Shown here: piece after piece, positions 22,301-24,189 of the stretch | Layout of the letters: each line of letters begins with the position of its first letter | Position numbering within the stretch: position 1 is the stretch's first letter | Virus record (IMG/VR): IMGVR_UViG_3300030117_005644 | Coordinates: 1-24,189 of that record | Length of the DNA: 24,189 nucleotides | Reading direction: 5' to 3' (one strand) | DNA from: a virus | Program-made: the position numbers and the translations under genes | Notes under the pieces: generated by a model | The model's database searches: none | Told to the model about the DNA's origin: nothing | Seen by the model: only the letters and a program-made list of their open reading frames with translations

Positions 22301-24189
22301 CTTATGTGCCTAAAGTCCATAATGACAGTACCTAACGGAGAGCCTCCTTCTAAGCGATGCTCTTGACCAGTATCGTCTGTCACTTGCATACTCTTAAATT
22401 GCTGGTCTTCATTAGGGATTAACAAAGCGTTTCTAATTTCTAAAGGATGTTTTTCTGATAACTGAGGATGACCTAGTTCTTGTGCTTGTATAATCGGGAA
22501 CATGGCTGCATTGGTTGTCTCAAAAGAAAATCTTACATTCCCTAATATTTTTTCTCCATAAACATAACTTGTCTGAGTACCATAAGGTATACGAGTTACC
22601 CAAGGAACCATTCCAAGCCCTCTAGCGTTAGTAGCGGGCATGGTAAGGCTACCCCCATCCATCCTCTTCCAAACTACATGCTCGGCTGTAAAGTTTCTTG
22701 CAGAAGACCGCTTAGCATAGAAACCAAATAAACCAGTATGAGGATAAGAAACATCTTCTAAATCTGCAATATTTAAATAATCAGTACTACCCTTGACACC
22801 GATACATTCTACTGAAAGAGCAGAAGCACCTTCATGGAAATTAGATGTTTTCATTATACTTTCATCCCAAAATAAATCACCCGTTGCATAATTACAAGCG
22901 GTTATATCAGCCATATCTCCACTTTGTATTTCTCTGTGCCATTGAGCGTCAGAAGGAACTGAATTTGCATTAGGGTAATCGTCCGCTGTAGTAGGTCTAG
23001 CAAAAGCGGAAGGAACTTGTGCATCTACATGAGGCCCAGCAGTGGCAGGTCCAACGTATCTTGATTTATTATGTACTTTATTAGTATCCCAAGCAGTAGT
23101 ACCGGCATTTGTCCAAGTACCGCTCGTTGCCCTTAGTTCTAAGAAATCTCCTGTACAACTAATTCCATATTTATCAGCCTTCGCAATAAGTGGTAGTTCA
23201 CTTTCGTGAGTAATTGCAATTAAATGTCTACTTGATAAACCATTAACACAATAATCAGGATAAACTACATTAGCAGTAGGAGTTTCATCATTAGCGACAG
23301 TTGAGCCACCCGATACACAAGTACTAGCAGCACCATAAGGAGAAAACCCTAAGAAAGGATGCCAAGCGCCTAATCCAGCAAAACTTTTACCAAGTGTAGT
23401 TAAAGAAGAATCAACAGAATTGAAATAAGAATAAGCCTCTCCATGCCAACCAACAGCACCTATCGCTTTAGTTCTATCAACTGCATCGATATAACCACTA
23501 AAGTGCACGGCGCACATATGATTTCTTGCAGCACCGTCACTAGAATTATTATGACGATGGGTACTTGATTTAGTCCAAATATAAGCCTTATAATCACTAG
23601 TTACCGAAACCTTTCTATGAGTATTAGGATTAACGACATCTGTTGTATTAGTTACACCGTTCACTCTGAAAGTCGCATTGCCACCTCCACCAGAAATAGT
23701 GATTAAGTCATTATCGTCATATCCTGTGCCGGGATTATTAATAGCAACTCCAGTAACTGCCCCTGTACTAGTAGTAGTATTCACTGTTAACCCTGTACCG
23801 GAGCCGCCTGTAGTAGCAACACCTGTACCATCACTATATCCACTACCTCCACTTATATTATCGGCTCCTGTCGGAGTAGCACTTACTGGACTTTTGCACA
23901 AAGTTATAGTTGTGTTAGGAGCACTAATTGATAATCCGTTATAAGGAGCATAACCGCTTTCTGTACCATTACTAACTCTAACCCAACCATAATCTGGTAA
24001 AGTAGTAGCAACATTAGTTACTACCAAACTCGCAGCAGAGCCGCCGTGCGCTGAATAAGAAACAACAGGTAACTCTACCCAACCGTATCTATCTTGTTTG
24101 TGAGCATTTTGCATTGATGGCATAAACGTACCACCAATTGCTTTCAACGGGTCTTTTCCGGGGAAAGTGTTAATCGCCGCACTTATGAT
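16366..24189 (-). CDS. Giant beta-rich virion protein, open at the right edge (partial)
   Basis: At least 2607 codons. The frame continues without a stop from an internal TTG at 24147 through 14 more codons to the window edge, so the true start lies outside. The sequence is rich in Gly, Ser, Thr, Asn and aromatic residues, with almost no coiled coil or membrane segment, so it is not a tape-measure type. It carries a GSGY-rich repeat near the visible N-terminus (23660-23861), a VGDRVYNQYG strand module (19345-19485), and two ADGDAASGM modules (18544-18993 and 17671-18115). The last 100 residues are charged and His/Ser-rich. It lies immediately before the hub-like gene, so a tail-tip, adhesin or baseplate wedge role is likely. 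No catalytic motif was noticed. Confidence 0.75.
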   Translation of the reverse strand: MISAAINTFPGKDPLKAIGGTFMPSMQNAHKQDRYGWVELPVVSYSAHGGSAASLVVTNVATTLPDYGWVRVSNGTESGYAPYNGLSISAPNTTITLCKSPVSATPTGADNISGGSGYSDGTGVATTGGSGTGLTVNTTTSTGAVTGVAINNPGTGYDDNDLITISGGGGNATFRVNGVTNTTDVVNPNTHRKVSVTSDYKAYIWTKSSTHRHNNSSDGAARNHMCAVHFSGYIDAVDRTKAIGAVGWHGEAYSYFNSVDSSLTTLGKSFAGLGAWHPFLGFSPYGAASTCVSGGSTVANDETPTANVVYPDYCVNGLSSRHLIAITHESELPLIAKADKYGISCTGDFLELRATSGTWTNAGTTAWDTNKVHNKSRYVGPATAGPHVDAQVPSAFARPTTADDYPNANSVPSDAQWHREIQSGDMADITACNYATGDLFWDESIMKTSNFHEGASALSVECIGVKGSTDYLNIADLEDVSYPHTGLFGFYAKRSSARNFTAEHVVWKRMDGGSLTMPATNARGLGMVPWVTRIPYGTQTSYVYGEKILGNVRFSFETTNAAMFPIIQAQELGHPQLSEKHPLEIRNALLIPNEDQQFKSMQVTDDTGQEHRLEGGSPLGTVIMDFRHISDRDVQGLSPALANAGVNPNLRIRLPNADEIPGNIIVRSGFDRIQGYQNETFGSGGLQHPAQSIAQIKNMFENTYSGPRLWPTWENNGWEHLSQDGEDVNSSNSNTRLKFPASSVEGWNSHTGDNPLETSYEPHDRTLNFHITRMGVSMTHRYDSNELTYSSYSGTEINVTTNPSSTVWTDTTEQSGGRYFLRVYDPNTDKGVLASYTGIGTNKFTGVVYSPDFVSFVTGKTGLKVVPSYYMPAGSTRMFASRRLRDHSEYSGASPDMKKIDWFTMYDNLPSSTGAMTATSVPTDFILNKVKMTPMPIPRMGHHYVTPTMAMMPGHYAHPAYQRLYNSHYACQASNQKPISEDLIGALEATRLGDVSGYETITDKEPGRDPLIWFSTPTAAFRPSDIHGGAFTLLTETKVKYEGYGIAASSGSNAGTINAQGGHTLVLEAAATYTQNNHFPDPLEVGAYQIIIQPNVFKQQLQGFHQNHSDQTKAPSESGDKVTELTGQQVNTVIAIERDVSTRGAYALILAEAMMADVRGCEVIINEVILDIEPDEGSQFTNLPPLALYNPLGVQETSSPTFSRRSLPYRPGMFTSATPGYTLTIPWWGVLHRDGATATSAQKWRHLEWHKPDNYYELCRASYGCIGAQITLAGYPTSFIDIYEPHKRIRSLNPNCVVISHNSSNEITVDDNALFPVVPYYGEVLEYTKNGIRHTATYSNRTGTLAHATLGESTKFSGVSGNSAFWSNLATGQVLKLSRPYDNSPADSIYTDSSTSIATRPLPQLANGSRDTNSLHLPDAFLCMWHPNLGRPFTWYSDSADGGTRNFYDKTGVADTPLDKKGYNHIPEHFETIHYQDFNYVSSKGPFGLAMKWIVPPGGGTSPTNVADGLAHTSSVIDLDSVLYHQGGTVPSGVTSGVLINHPSGGSNTYAAGTTSALATDTVNANTKYHVGDRVYNQYGVNVGLVTAVATNSVTIGGGTNVILTNNEALYLSTKYNFSGFWPGGSRGGGAVSRLESYGHSLIGWGSNTYGMDCETYKDSTGVAIQTLDEFTGGSNPNDRYRCFGYRMSVRQAYNRPRWSPYVRGWLEVANSNALLGYYHGPLIQHDSRAGAVAATATVTVADGDAASGMSEKESMTILSTDGTSKVYVLVDDNATTVATGDILTASSDTGASTAGSALAGGIAVAINLTGSASTQNAFLVQLKAAIEHANGHNGKITVSSVPTEANGAQAITLTQATAGYLGNRTISDDISQTTLAGFTGGISGWDYVGADVSVSDVDFSALYVGILERLTQISALFGQDQIGRQVRYSDGRRMTGPFGCPVRTLRNNATIKKLYPGDDTGKGVSELAQAHQYYMVDWWGNTRGEDVRRFPVRGFGIRPAWDPEDAYLDTNVTHRPSVNDIFDGVAAIATIAVADGDAASGMSENEKITITSTDGTVKNYIIVDDNASTVSTGDVVTSGSTDVGSTTATSTGVAVTIDLTGSAVTQNAFLVQLKAAIEHANGHNGKIIVSTVPTEANGVQYITLTQAELGDGGNITVTDDISQTTISGFSGGDFSDAHSGHANTVNNDGTNMGTADWFNPASALRVGDRGDGRGVRWPTVFNESMLMDVSEEHDATGLVLSHSTSEPVFGQGLVRPSNLTSQSGEIERGISDRVDLNSDDGLLKPSAHVGEGFETVNADTRGAEPVSRDDVRLGLDVDTIAELNDGTSREYVVMSTEATSLHTDREVGQRTNIRGAHDTGNRTLKDLDMTALNWVGQPVVGVVKHSNAHALWPLGGTYVMEWSRYAGNLDVKGWGKASVTSSSNPYQDTNHQQPILENINYSDNTIEFLYRPTYGLDYKYTQMFRPYVTLKAGSPQVGANFYRATAGGKYGMFVSDAPSARTGTPSSPPYAPVYTVDPSSPNAPDSQGPKIQGVDVTGYDKTDVRSPVARVVMSENTLEHFRADASRRSVDDDEGDYAVQPRHSQTLHPKGSKGDASYNTGDHSGE
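16369..16374 (-). promoter_or_regulatory. Ribosome-binding site deciding the hub-like gene start
   Basis: GGGGAG on the minus strand, five bases before the ATG at 16363. It overlaps the alternative GTG at 16369, which argues against that GTG. Confidence 0.6.
17671..18115 (-). repeat. ADGDAASGM module, copy 3 (in the giant protein)
   Basis: Same unit, with LKAAIEHANGHNGKIIVSTV and DISQTTISGFSGG endings, at about residue 2011-2159 counted from the TTG at 24147. It is separated from copy 2 by about 140 residues of unrelated sequence. Confidence 0.85.
18544..18993 (-). repeat. ADGDAASGM module, copy 2 (in the giant protein)
   Basis: Same unit as copies 1 and 3, with LKAAIEHANGHNGKITVSSV and DISQTTLAGFTGG endings. 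It lies at about residue 1720-1868 counted from the TTG at 24147. Confidence 0.85.
19345..19485 (-). repeat. VGDRVY strand module (giant protein)
   Basis: About 47 residues: VGDRVYNQYGVNVGLV, a TNSVTIGGGT strand and an NNEALYL end. Counterpart of the module at 14573-14716. Confidence 0.6.
23660..23861 (-). repeat. GSGY-rich beta repeat (giant protein)
   Basis: Two tandem units: GGSGYSDGTGVATTGGSGTG and a degraded second unit NPGTGYDDNDLITISGGGG, ending FRVNGV. Matches the pair in the hub-like protein in order and spacing. Confidence 0.75.

Noticed and set aside
16366-24147. Taking the TTG at 24147 as the true start of the giant gene
   Set aside because: The frame stays open for 14 more codons to the window edge and no ribosome-binding site precedes the TTG.

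Overview
The window looks like part of the genome of a head-tailed double-stranded DNA virus that infects an archaeon, probably an uncultured marine euryarchaeon. The best fit I can name is the magrovirus type (viruses of Marine Group II / Poseidoniales). The DNA is AT-rich and fully packed with genes, and there is no bacterial-type replication gene. Instead it carries archaeal-type replication proteins: a divergent PCNA-like clamp, B-family DNA polymerase, a PriS-PriL fused primase, an XPF/ERCC4-like nuclease and a group II (thermosome) chaperonin. The virus assignment rests on gene content and layout; no database search was possible.

Layout. Positions 1-12070 are a rightward (+) replication and DNA-processing block. 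In order it holds: the tail of an unknown gene, a RecA-like ATPase (47-1093), a 125-nt gap with hairpins, the clamp (1219-1980), a zinc-ribbon miniprotein, DNA polymerase B (2157-4520), a small MazG-like protein, a Cas4/RecB-like nuclease with four cysteines, an unknown 90-aa protein, the primase, a cysteine-rich protein, a 45-aa membrane miniprotein, the XPF-like nuclease, a P-loop helicase-like ATPase, a cysteine-rich miniprotein, a stand-alone DEDDy exonuclease, the chaperonin and one more zinc miniprotein. Eight of the junctions are 4-base ATGA stop/start overlaps, so the block reads as one or two translationally coupled operons.

Positions 12071-12227 separate two convergent gene blocks and hold an unusually dense set of nested and competing inverted repeats behind a TATA-like tract. 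This is the best candidate in the window for an undescribed RNA or DNA element.

Positions 12228-24189 are a leftward (-) virion block. From its upstream end (right edge) it holds: a giant beta-rich protein of at least 2607 codons that is still open at the window edge, a baseplate/tail-hub-like protein of about 776 aa, a 118-aa protein, a 401-aa fibre-like protein and an 81-aa zinc-ribbon protein. The giant protein and the hub-like protein share three kinds of small beta modules, one of them present three times in all. These modules look like interchangeable surface decorations.

Taken together, the + block would copy and repair the viral genome with proteins resembling the archaeal host machinery, and the chaperonin probably helps fold virion or replication proteins. 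The - block builds the tail tip and host-contact structures.
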